This document shows positions 16,921 to 23,241 of a stretch of DNA of 25,480 nucleotides, piece by piece. The notes beneath the pieces are model-generated. The model saw nothing but the letters and a program-made list of their open reading frames with translations, ran no database searches and was not told the origin of the DNA. Each line of letters starts with the position of its first letter. Position 1 is the first letter of the stretch. Location: contig NZ_QFPF01000027.1 of the NCBI RefSeq assembly GCF_003248605.1, forward strand, positions 1-25,480, in the 5' to 3' direction. The DNA comes from Microbacterium sp. GTDB lineage: Bacteria; Actinomycetota; Actinomycetes; Actinomycetales; Microbacteriaceae. The position numbers were made by a program, and so were the translations under genes.

Positions 16921-17271
16921 GTGACCGAAGAGCAGTCCTGGATCTCCGCCACAGAATGGCTCACCATCCCCGCCGTCGCCGAGGCGATCGGCGAGACCCC
17001 CAGTCGTGTGCGTCGTCTTCTCGACGACCACCACCTCATCGCCCTCCGCCGGGACGGTGTGATCAGCATCCCCTCGGTGTTCCTTCTCGAGGGGCGCCCG
17101 CTCGCCTCGCTGCGCGGCACGATCATCGTGCTGATGGATGCGGGGTTCACCCCCGAGGAGGTCGTCGAGTGGCTGCTCAGCCCCGAGGACACGATCGGCA
17201 CGCCGCCCATCGAGGCGCTGCGCGCCGGGCGCAAGAGCGAGGTCCGCAGGATCTCCCAGACCCTCGCCTGA
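16921..17271 (+). CDS. Rv2175c-family DNA-binding protein (likely PknL-type kinase substrate)
   Basis: The 116-residue protein carries a winged helix-turn-helix. WLTIPAVAEAIGETPSRVRRLLDDHHLIAL (about 14-43, in parts TIPAVAEAIGETPSRVRRLL and DDHHLIAL) matches the HTH of mycobacterial Rv2175c. GVISIPSVFLLEG and TIIVLMDAGFTPEEVVEWLLSP match its C-terminal half. In M. tuberculosis this protein binds DNA and is phosphorylated on an N-terminal threonine by PknL, which weakens binding. Here the N-terminal arm is much shorter, leaving T2 and T12 as the only threonines before the HTH, so the regulation may differ. The GTG at 16921 is chosen because it opens the conserved region and lies 6 nt from a -10-like CATAGT. 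The gene is convergent with idsA, 19 nt away. Confidence 0.85.
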   Translation: MTEEQSWISATEWLTIPAVAEAIGETPSRVRRLLDDHHLIALRRDGVISIPSVFLLEGRPLASLRGTIIVLMDAGFTPEEVVEWLLSPEDTIGTPPIEALRAGRKSEVRRISQTLA

Positions 17272-17290
17272 GGTCCGCCTGCGGGGCTCG

Positions 17291-18385
17291 TCAGGACTGG
17301 CGCCGCACCGCCGCGTCGGCGAGGTCGCGCAGGGCGCCGACGGCGGCGTTCCCGAGTGGAGCTCCGGCGAGGGCGCGGTCGGCCTCCCGCGCGTAGGTCG
17401 AGATGTGCCGCTCGACCTCGTCGAGGGCTCCGCTGTCGCGGATCGCCCCCTGCAGCATCCCGATCTGCGCATCGTCGAGCGCCGGATCGCCGAGCAGCTC
17501 GTCGAGCGTGCGGCGGGCGGGAGCGGGCAGTGCCTGCCGAGCGAGTGCGATGAGGGCCGTGCGCTTGCCCTCGCGCAGATCGTCCCCCGCCGGCTTTCCC
17601 GTCACCTGTGCGTCGCCGAAGACCCCGAGCACGTCATCGCGCAGCTGGAAGGCCATGCCCAGGGGGTGACCGAAGTCGCGCAGCGCGGCATCCTGCGTCG
17701 CATCCGCCCCGGCGAGCGCGGCGCCGATCAGCAGGGGCTGCTGCACGGAGTACCGGGCCGACTTGTAGGAGGCGACCATGAGCGCGCGGTCGAGCTGTTC
17801 GTCGTCCGAGACCGTTCGGGCGGAGACCTCGGCGGCGATGTCGAGGTACTGACCCAGCGTCACGTCGCGCCGCATCTGGGCGTAGCGTGCCCTGGCGGTG
17901 CGAGCGTGATGAGGGTCGATGTCGGCGACGCCGTCTTCGAAGAGGTCGTCGCTCCACGCCACGAGCAGGTCTCCGAGCAGGATCGCCGCCGATCGCCCGT
18001 ACGCCGCGGGCTCGCCCGCCCATCCCGCAGCGATGTGCTGGGCCTCGAGGGCGCGGTGGGCGGCGGGTCGTCCGCGGCGGGTGTCGGAATTGTCGATGAT
18101 GTCGTCGTGCACGAGCGCCGCCGCATGGAAGATCTCCAGGGCGGATGCTGCCGCGACGATATCGGCCGGAAGGTCGGTACGCGCGCCGGCCGCATCCGCC
18201 ACGCAGCGCCACCCCCAGTAGCAGAAGGAGGCGCGCAGGCGCTTGCCTCCCTGCAGGGCGGAGGCTGCGGCATCCAGCAGGGGGCGTCCCGCCGCGCCGA
18301 TGTCGGACGCCTCCTCGACGCGGTCGAGCACGAAGCTCTCCAGTCGCTGTGAAACCGCCGCGATCGCGTCTGGGGAACCGTGCAC
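17291..18385 (-). CDS. Polyprenyl (geranylgeranyl-type) diphosphate synthase
   Basis: The 364-residue trans-isoprenyl diphosphate synthase condenses isopentenyl diphosphate with allylic diphosphates. GGKRLR (46-51) binds substrate. The first aspartate-rich motif, HDDIID (93-98), has the compact DDxxD form, followed by RRGRPAAHR. The second, FQLRDDVLGVFGD (246-258), gives DDVLG at 250-254. GKP and KRTALI lie downstream. Size and motifs agree with actinobacterial IdsA-type enzymes making C15-C20 or longer chains for menaquinone, carotenoid or lipid carriers. Product length cannot be fixed from sequence alone. It has no signal peptide and acts in the cytoplasm. The start is GTG 18385, with TAGGCT 6 nt upstream on that strand and no Shine-Dalgarno sequence. 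The position between Rv2175c-like and DUF3040 genes matches mycobacterial idsA2. Confidence 0.93.
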   Translation of the reverse strand: MHGSPDAIAAVSQRLESFVLDRVEEASDIGAAGRPLLDAAASALQGGKRLRASFCYWGWRCVADAAGARTDLPADIVAAASALEIFHAAALVHDDIIDNSDTRRGRPAAHRALEAQHIAAGWAGEPAAYGRSAAILLGDLLVAWSDDLFEDGVADIDPHHARTARARYAQMRRDVTLGQYLDIAAEVSARTVSDDEQLDRALMVASYKSARYSVQQPLLIGAALAGADATQDAALRDFGHPLGMAFQLRDDVLGVFGDAQVTGKPAGDDLREGKRTALIALARQALPAPARRTLDELLGDPALDDAQIGMLQGAIRDSGALDEVERHISTYAREADRALAGAPLGNAAVGALRDLADAAVRRQS

Positions 18386-18391
18386 AGGCCT

Positions 18392-18397
18392 AGCCTA
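18392..18397 (-). promoter_or_regulatory. -10 box of a leaderless polyprenyl synthase promoter
   Basis: On the minus strand TAGGCT (18397-18392), then 6 nt (AGGCCT), then the GTG start at 18385. The spacing is identical to that at aroG and the PASTA kinase gene. Confidence 0.5.
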
Positions 18398-18414
18398 GTT
18401 ACCAGCGCCACAGC

Positions 18415-18420
18415 TAGACT
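18415..18420 (+). promoter_or_regulatory. Probable -10 box for the DUF3040 gene
   Basis: TAGACT at 18415-18420 is divergent from the TAGGCT box 17 nt away. The start would be near 18427, with a leader of about 29 nt carrying GGGGGGA before the ATG at 18456. Confidence 0.45.
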
Positions 18421-18455
18421 TGGGACGCATTCTTCAGACACCCCCGGGGGGACCG

Positions 18456-18836
18456 ATGCCACTCTCCGAACAGGAGCAGCGCCTTCTCGATGAGATGGAG
18501 CGCCATCTTCTGCGCAACGACGCCGATGTCGTCAGCTCAGACCGCGAAGGCCGCTCGATCAACTATCGCAACGTCACGATCGGCGCGATCCTCGTGCTCG
18601 CGGGGATCGGCGGTCTTGTCGCCGGTGTCGCCACGCAGCTCATCGTCGTCGGAATCGTCGGCTTCGCCGCGATGCTGGGCGGCGTGATCCTGGCCGCGAC
18701 GCCGACCAAGGCTGATCCCTCGCGGATGACCGGTGCGTCGCGAGTGAACCCGCCGCGTCGGGCCAGTGCCGCGTCGTCGTCGAGCTTCATGGATCGAATG
18801 AACGACCGGTGGGACCGCCGGCAGGACGGCCACTAG
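18456..18836 (+). CDS. DUF3040 family membrane protein (Rv2169c-like)
   Basis: The 126-residue protein opens with MPLSEQEQRLLDEMERHLL, the hallmark of DUF3040. A short polar stretch leads to two adjacent hydrophobic segments (about 33-53 and 57-77: VTIGAILVLAGIGGLVAGVA and LIVVGIVGFAAMLGGVIL). These form a membrane hairpin, followed by a basic, serine-rich cytoplasmic tail ending DRWDRRQDGH. The family is conserved in actinobacteria, in mycobacteria just before the mraZ cluster, and has no established function. ATG 18456 is chosen over an in-frame TTG at 18420 because it begins the conserved motif and follows a GGGGGGA stretch. A strong terminator follows 30 nt after the stop, so the gene is monocistronic and isolated from mraZ. 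Confidence 0.88.
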   Translation: MPLSEQEQRLLDEMERHLLRNDADVVSSDREGRSINYRNVTIGAILVLAGIGGLVAGVATQLIVVGIVGFAAMLGGVILAATPTKADPSRMTGASRVNPPRRASAASSSSFMDRMNDRWDRRQDGH

Positions 18837-18865
18837 CCGCCGCCCTCCACTTCCCTCCGCTTTCA

Positions 18866-18896
18866 GGGGTCGACCTTCGGGTCGGCCCCTTTTTTC
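18866..18896 (+). terminator. Strong intrinsic terminator with UUCG tetraloop
   Basis: A 10-bp stem (18866-18875 with 18880-18889, one G-U pair) closes a TTCG loop and is followed by seven T residues (18890-18896). It ends the DUF3040 transcript and insulates the mraZ cluster. Confidence 0.92.
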
Positions 18897-19000
18897 TGCC
18901 CGTTTGCGGGGCGGGCCCCCGCCCCGCCCCCGCCGGCCCGTCCGCCCCGCCGCCCCGCGCCCGCCGCCGGCCCGCCCCGCGCCCGCCCGCCTCGCCGCGC
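18897..19000. other. C-rich noncoding stretch with two putative G-quadruplex motifs on the minus strand
   Basis: This stretch is almost pure G and C, with the C runs on the plus strand. Minus-strand G-runs give four-tract patterns at 18939-18916 (runs of 3, 5, 4 and 5 G with loops of 5, 1 and 1 nt) and at 18988-18971 (runs of 3, 3, 4 and 3 with loops of 1, 3 and 1 nt). Open frames through it are composition artefacts. A second GC block (about 19090-19155) on the far side of the hairpin is partly complementary to it. Confidence 0.55.
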
Positions 19001-19067
19001 CGAGCCCACATTTTTGCAGCGAGCCACCACGCGTCGGATGTTGGCTCGCTGCAGAAATGTGGGTTCG
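19001..19067. repeat. Large hairpin: 26-bp arms, 15-nt loop
   Basis: Arms 19001-19026 and 19042-19067 pair along their whole length. As DNA there are two mismatches; as plus-strand RNA both become G-U pairs (19004 with 19064, 19014 with 19054), leaving an unbroken 26-bp stem. The core is CCCACATTTTTGCAGCGAGC. The AT-containing arm stands out from the nearly pure GC around it. No T-run follows, so it is not a typical terminator. Confidence 0.85.
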
Positions 19068-19162
19068 CCGTGCGAGGGGACGTGTGGGACCGGCGCGGGC
19101 GGCGGCCGGGCCGGCCCCGCGCCGGGCGGGGCCGCGGCACCGGGCCCGTGCGTCGCCTACCG

Positions 19163-19178
19163 CTCCACATCCCTCCAC
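19163..19178 (-). promoter_or_regulatory. Two MraZ-type boxes in reverse orientation
   Basis: CTCCAC at 19163-19168 and 19173-19178, read on the minus strand, are two GTGGAG boxes with a 10-bp period. The box sequence and spacing are the same as in the forward array at 19251-19276, about 75 bp downstream. Confidence 0.45.
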
Positions 19179-19243
19179 CGCGCGAAAGCCCGGAATATCG
19201 GGGGAGAAGCACGCGAGCGCACCGAATCCGAGCGCGCCGATCA

Positions 19244-19276
19244 TAGACCGGTGGAGTGAAGTGGAGTAAAGTGGGG
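19244..19276 (+). promoter_or_regulatory. mraZ promoter with three MraZ-type direct repeats
   Basis: TAGACC (19244-19249), 17 nt, and TAAAGT (19267-19272) form a promoter starting near 19279. GTGGAG at 19251 and 19261 and GTGGGG at 19271, spaced exactly 10 bp, match the TGGGN direct repeats that MraZ is known to bind in other bacteria. They cover the spacer and the -10, a layout that fits self-repression of the dcw cluster. Confidence 0.7.
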
Positions 19277-19316
19277 CACACCTGAGGTCGGCCGGACGAA
19301 AGGGGGGTGATCGCGG

Positions 19317-19748
19317 ATGCTCCTGGGCACCTACACCCCCAAGCTCGACGACAAGGGGCGCGTGATCCTGCCGGCCAAGTTCCGCGAAGACCTCGCCGGC
19401 GGCATCGTGGTCACGCGCGGTCAGGAGCGCTGCCTCTACGTGTTCAGCACCGCCGAGTTCCAGCGCGTGACCGAGCGCATCCGCGAGGCACCGCTGAGCA
19501 ACAAGCAGGCGCGCGACTTCATGCGCATGTTCCTCTCCGGCGCGAGTGACGAGATGCCGGATTCGCAGAACCGCATCACCGTGCCGCAGTCGCTGCGCGC
19601 CTACGCGGGCCTCACCAAAGAGCTCGTCGTCACCGGCGTCGGCGCCCACGCCGAGATCTGGAACGCCGACGCCTGGAACGCGTACGCCGAGGCGAACGAA
19701 GACAGCTACTCCGAGATGGAGCAGGAGGTGATCCCGGGCCTGTTCTGA
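19317..19748 (+). CDS. mraZ: MraZ transcriptional regulator of the division and cell-wall cluster
   Basis: The 143-residue protein has two SpoVT/AbrB-like half-domains, each with the DxxxR signature: DDKGR (11-15) in [15 protein letters not shown] and DSQNR (82-86) in [13 protein letters not shown]. MraZ forms ring-shaped oligomers that bind repeated TGGGN boxes before its own gene. Such boxes are present just upstream here, and the protein commonly represses or tunes the dcw operon. Length is the usual 140-150 residues. The ATG at 19317 opens the conserved [14 protein letters not shown] start, with an AAGGGGGG stretch (19300-19307) as ribosome-binding site. It is the first gene of the cluster; rsmH follows after 114 bp, an unusually long gap that contains an inverted repeat. 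Confidence 0.97.
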   Translation: MLLGTYTPKLDDKGRVILPAKFREDLAGGIVVTRGQERCLYVFSTAEFQRVTERIREAPLSNKQARDFMRMFLSGASDEMPDSQNRITVPQSLRAYAGLTKELVVTGVGAHAEIWNADAWNAYAEANEDSYSEMEQEVIPGLF

Positions 19749-19755
19749 TCCCTCG

Positions 19756-19838
19756 CCCCTGGCCCTGATTCCCAGCCGCCACGCCCTGACACACTTCCCC
19801 GGTGCCAGGTCGGTGCGGATGGGGATCAGGACCCGGGG
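19756..19838. other. Long-range inverted repeat between mraZ and rsmH
   Basis: 19756-19774 can pair with 19820-19838 across a 45-nt loop: 17 of 19 positions pair, one of them as G-U. The 114-bp gap holds no gene that I can support. The rsmH start has only a distant AGGA (19847-19850), so the folded leader could affect its translation or read-through from mraZ. Confidence 0.4.
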
Positions 19839-19862
19839 ACCGGACCAGGAAACTCCGAGACC

Positions 19863-20813
19863 ATGGACGCCAGAGACCTGCACACCCCGGTCATGCTCGA
19901 ACGCTGCGTCGAGCTGCTCGCCCCCGCGCTCGAACGCCCCGACGCGGTACTCGTCGATGCCACGCTCGGCATGGGCGGCCACTCCGAGGCCTTCCTCGAG
20001 CGTTTCGAGCATCTGCACCTGATCGGGCTCGACCGCGACACCGACGCCCTTCGCCTCGCAGGCGCACGCCTCGCCCGCTTCGGTGAGCGCGTCACGCTGG
20101 TGCACACCGTCTACGACGGCATCGCGGATGCTGTCGCCCAGGCCGCGCCCGGGGGCGTCGACGCCGTGCTGTTCGATCTCGGCGTCTCGTCCCTGCAGCT
20201 GGATGAGGCTGAGCGCGGCTTCGCCTACGCGAAGGATGCGCCGCTGGACATGCGCATGGACCAGACGCACGGCACGACCGCCGCGGATGTGATCGCGACG
20301 TATCCCGAGGGCGGGCTGCGCCGCATCTTCGAACGGTACGGCGAGGAGAAGCTCGCCGGGAGGTACGCGCGGTTCATCGTCGAAGCCCGCACCCGCGCGC
20401 CGATCGAGCGGTCCGGGCAGCTCGTGGAGATCCTCGTCGCTGCGACGCCGGCCGCGGCGCAGCGGGCGGGCCATCCCGCCAAGCGTGTGTTCCAGGCGCT
20501 GCGCATCGAGGTCAACGCCGAGCTCAGCGTGCTCGAGCGCGCGATTCCCGCCGCGCTCGATGCCCTGCGCGTGGGCGGGCGGATCGTCGTGATGTCCTAC
20601 CAGTCGCTCGAGGACCGCATCGTCAAGCGGGTGCTCGCGGACGCCGTCGCCTCGACCGCACCCGCAGGGCTTCCGGTCGAGCTTCCCGAGCACGCCCCCC
20701 GCTTCCGTCTCCTCGTCAAGGGCGCCGAGCTCGCGACCGACGAAGAGCGGGCCCTGAACCCCCGAGCCACCCCTGTTCGGCTGCGCGCCGCCGAGAGAGT
20801 GAGGGCCGCATGA
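19863..20813 (+). CDS. rsmH: 16S rRNA (cytosine(1402)-N(4))-methyltransferase
   Basis: The 316-residue S-adenosylmethionine-dependent enzyme methylates N4 of C1402 in the ribosomal P site. [13 protein letters not shown] (7-19) is the family opening. [15 protein letters not shown] (32-46) is the SAM-binding motif I, and GLDRDTDAL is motif [19 protein letters not shown] and PLDMRMD form the catalytic core. The C-terminal half shows [15 protein letters not shown] and [11 protein letters not shown], both hallmarks of RsmH (formerly MraW). Length is normal. ATG 19863 matches the family start but has no close Shine-Dalgarno sequence. The stop overlaps the start of the ftsL-like gene by 4 nt (ATGA), implying translational coupling within the cluster. 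Confidence 0.97.
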   Translation: MDARDLHTPVMLERCVELLAPALERPDAVLVDATLGMGGHSEAFLERFEHLHLIGLDRDTDALRLAGARLARFGERVTLVHTVYDGIADAVAQAAPGGVDAVLFDLGVSSLQLDEAERGFAYAKDAPLDMRMDQTHGTTAADVIATYPEGGLRRIFERYGEEKLAGRYARFIVEARTRAPIERSGQLVEILVAATPAAAQRAGHPAKRVFQALRIEVNAELSVLERAIPAALDALRVGGRIVVMSYQSLEDRIVKRVLADAVASTAPAGLPVELPEHAPRFRLLVKGAELATDEERALNPRATPVRLRAAERVRAA

Positions 20814-21409
20814 GCCTCGCGTCCATCGCCCCCTCCCGCCCGCTCGGCCGGCCGGCCGGCCGAGAGAGCGCACCCGAGCGTCGCCTCCGGGCTCTCGAGA
20901 GCTCCGCGCGTCGCCGTCGTCCGCGCATGCTCTATGCGATCATCGCCGTGGGTGGGGCGCTGGCCATCGCGGCGGCGCAGATGGGACTGTCGATCGCCAT
21001 GACGCAGGGTGTGTACCAGGAGCAGGCGCTGGATCGCCAGGTGCGCGACCTGACCTGGGAGAAGCAGTCGCTCACCGAACAGCTCGCCGGGCTCAGCTCG
21101 CCGCAGTACCTCGCCGCCAACGCCTCGGCACTGGGGATGGTCGTCAACGAGGCGCCCTCCTATCTCCGCCTCTCGGACGGCGCGGTGCTCGGCGCCGGCA
21201 TCGCCGCGAGCGGCAGCTCCTCCGTCGACGCCATCGGGCGCGGCAGCGTGCCCAACGCGCTCGTCACCGACGCGCCGCTGGTCACCGCTCCCGACGCGAC
21301 CATCCAGGGTGTTCCGCCCGCACCCGTCGAAACCGACGACGCGGCCACGGCCCCGGCATCCGAACCCCCTGCGCTCTCCGACGGACTGCCTTCGCCGGTG
21401 ACCCGCTGA
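20810..21409 (+). CDS. FtsL-like division protein (single-pass, coiled coil)
   Basis: The 199-residue protein has the FtsL plan: a basic cytoplasmic arm (1-39, with RRRRPR at 34-39), one transmembrane helix (about 41-63) and a leucine-containing coiled coil (about 66-95, [19 protein letters not shown]). ANASALGMV follows, the short motif seen after the coil in actinobacterial FtsL. In other bacteria FtsL joins FtsB and FtsQ and activates FtsW/FtsI. The position between rsmH and ftsI is diagnostic. The tail (about 120-199) is long, low-complexity and Ala/Ser/Pro-rich, longer than in E. coli FtsL, and probably lies in the wall. The start overlaps the rsmH stop, and ftsI begins one base after its stop. 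Confidence 0.85.
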   Translation: MSLASIAPSRPLGRPAGRESAPERRLRALESSARRRRPRMLYAIIAVGGALAIAAAQMGLSIAMTQGVYQEQALDRQVRDLTWEKQSLTEQLAGLSSPQYLAANASALGMVVNEAPSYLRLSDGAVLGAGIAASGSSSVDAIGRGSVPNALVTDAPLVTAPDATIQGVPPAPVETDDAATAPASEPPALSDGLPSPVTR

Positions 21410-21410
21410 C

Positions 21411-23189
21411 ATGTCGACCCGCGCCACCCGGTCCCCGCGCCGTCGCACGGTCATCGCCCTCGCGGTGGTGCTCGCCGTGCTGGCGGCGTTCGTCGTGCGC
21501 CTGGTCGACATCCAGGTCGTCAATGCCGACGACCTGCGCGCCGATTCGCTCGGCGTGGGCCTGGGCGCCTCCAACACGCTCTACGGCGCCCGCGGAACCA
21601 TCACCGACGAGACCGGTGCGCTGCTGGCCGGCAACGTGATGCGCTACGACGCCCAGGTCGACCCGCAGAACGTCATCGGACAGGTCTTCGACGACGGGCG
21701 CACCGTCGACGAGGTCTGGCCGCAGCAGGCGGCTCAGATCGCGGCCATCACGGGTCAGACGCCCGACGAGGTGCAGCAGATCGTCGCGGACGTGCTGGCC
21801 GAGAATCCCGATTCGCAGTGGGCGCAGATCAAGACGGGCCTGAGCACCGATCAGTTCCAGGCGCTGCGGGCGCTCGAGCTGCCCTTCCTCTACATGACCG
21901 AGCATCCCGCGCGCACCTACCCGGACGGTGCGGTCGCCGGCAACCTGATCGGATTCGTCGGGGCCGACGGCGATGCCCTCGCCGGGCTCGAGGTGGCGCA
22001 GGACGACTGCCTGTCGGCGACGAACGGCGAGGAGAGCTACGCCCGCGGCAAGGACGGCGTGATCATTCCCGGCACCCACGTCGAGGACCCTGCCGTCGAC
22101 GGCGGAACCCTGGAGCTGACGATCAACCGCGATCTGCAGTGGTACCTGCAGCAGATGATCGCCGAAGAGGTGCAGAACCAGGAGGCCAACTACGGCACCG
22201 TCTTCGTCGTCGAGGTCGAGACCGGCAAGGTGCGCGCCGCCGCCGAGTACCCCTCGGTCGACCCCAACGATCCGACCGCGACGCCCGCCGAGAACCGCGG
22301 CAGCCGCATCTTCTCCTACACCTTCGAGCCCGGGTCGACCTTCAAGCCGGTGACGGCGGCGACGATCATCGAAGAGGGGGCGGCGACCCCGACCTCGCCG
22401 ATCATCTCGGCGTCGGGACGCGAGACGTTCCCCAACGGGGTCACGATCAACGACATCTTCTCCCACGAGGCGTACCCCTACACGCTGACCGGCGCCCTCG
22501 TGGACTCCTCCAACGTCGCCCTGTCGAAGTTCGGCGAGCTCGTCTCCGACGACGTGCGCCACGACTATCTCGAGCGCTTCGGCGTGGGCTCGGGCACCGC
22601 CATCGGGTTCCCCGGCGAGGAGAACGGCCTGCTGCACGACACCCCGTGGGATGCCGCCTCGCACTACACGACGACGTTCGGCCAGTACTACACCGTCACG
22701 GTGCCCCAGGTCGCGAGCGTCTACCAGACGATCGCCAACGGAGGCCTGCAGATGCCGCTGAGTCTCGTCGAGTCGTGCACGTCGTCATCCGGCGAGGTGC
22801 TCACCCCCGAACTCCCCGAGCCGACCCGCGTGATCAGCGAGAGCACCGCCGACCAGGTCACGCTCATGCTGGAGAACGTCTTCCAGCAGGTGACCAACCA
22901 CTCGGTGATCGAGGTCGACGGGTACCGGATGGCGTCGAAGTCCGGCACGGCGCAGAAGCCCGACGGGCAGGGCGGGTACAAGCAAGGTATCTTCTATACG
23001 ACCCTCGCGGGCTTCGCTCCTGCGGATGATCCGGAGTACGTCGTGATCCTGACGCTCGACGAACCGAAGAAGAACCGGGCGTCCGCGGCCAACGCGCCGG
23101 GCTTCCAGAAGGCGATGACCCAGGTGCTGAAGACGTTCCGTGTGCTCCCCTCGGAGGGGGAGCCCGAGATCCTCCCGAAGTACCAGTGA
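21411..23189 (+). CDS. ftsI: Septal peptidoglycan transpeptidase FtsI (class B penicillin-binding protein)
   Basis: The 592-residue enzyme cross-links peptidoglycan at the division septum. A cytoplasmic arm and one transmembrane helix (about 13-33) precede the dimerisation domain (about 55-230, starting GARGTITDETGALLA). The transpeptidase domain then shows the three active-site motifs: STFK with nucleophile S309 and K312, SSN (366-368), and KSGT (510-513). The length suits actinobacterial FtsI without PASTA repeats. Only two cysteines occur (C200, C456), both outside the membrane. The ATG at 21411 follows the ftsL-like stop by one base, and the two genes should be co-translated. murF follows at 52 nt, so murE, often placed between them, is absent. 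Confidence 0.96.
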   Translation: MSTRATRSPRRRTVIALAVVLAVLAAFVVRLVDIQVVNADDLRADSLGVGLGASNTLYGARGTITDETGALLAGNVMRYDAQVDPQNVIGQVFDDGRTVDEVWPQQAAQIAAITGQTPDEVQQIVADVLAENPDSQWAQIKTGLSTDQFQALRALELPFLYMTEHPARTYPDGAVAGNLIGFVGADGDALAGLEVAQDDCLSATNGEESYARGKDGVIIPGTHVEDPAVDGGTLELTINRDLQWYLQQMIAEEVQNQEANYGTVFVVEVETGKVRAAAEYPSVDPNDPTATPAENRGSRIFSYTFEPGSTFKPVTAATIIEEGAATPTSPIISASGRETFPNGVTINDIFSHEAYPYTLTGALVDSSNVALSKFGELVSDDVRHDYLERFGVGSGTAIGFPGEENGLLHDTPWDAASHYTTTFGQYYTVTVPQVASVYQTIANGGLQMPLSLVESCTSSSGEVLTPELPEPTRVISESTADQVTLMLENVFQQVTNHSVIEVDGYRMASKSGTAQKPDGQGGYKQGIFYTTLAGFAPADDPEYVVILTLDEPKKNRASAANAPGFQKAMTQVLKTFRVLPSEGEPEILPKYQ

Positions 23190-23241
23190 GCGGGTCCACG
23201 CAGCGGCTGCGACCGCGCGTGCCGCCGAAGGAAGGACGCCG

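Noticed and set aside
19001..19067. The large hairpin as an intrinsic terminator for DUF3040
   Set aside because: It lacks a T-run, and a textbook terminator already lies at 18866-18896.
18915..19160. Possible CRISPR or phage attachment structure in the GC-rich gap
   Set aside because: No regularly spaced repeats, no cas genes, no integrase and no tRNA. The structure is better described as a hairpin with GC flanks.
18809..19281. Several overlapping open frames in the GC-rich gap before mraZ
   Set aside because: All are low-complexity Arg/Pro/Ala translations of GC blocks and cross the terminator, the hairpin or the MraZ boxes. None has a plausible start signal.
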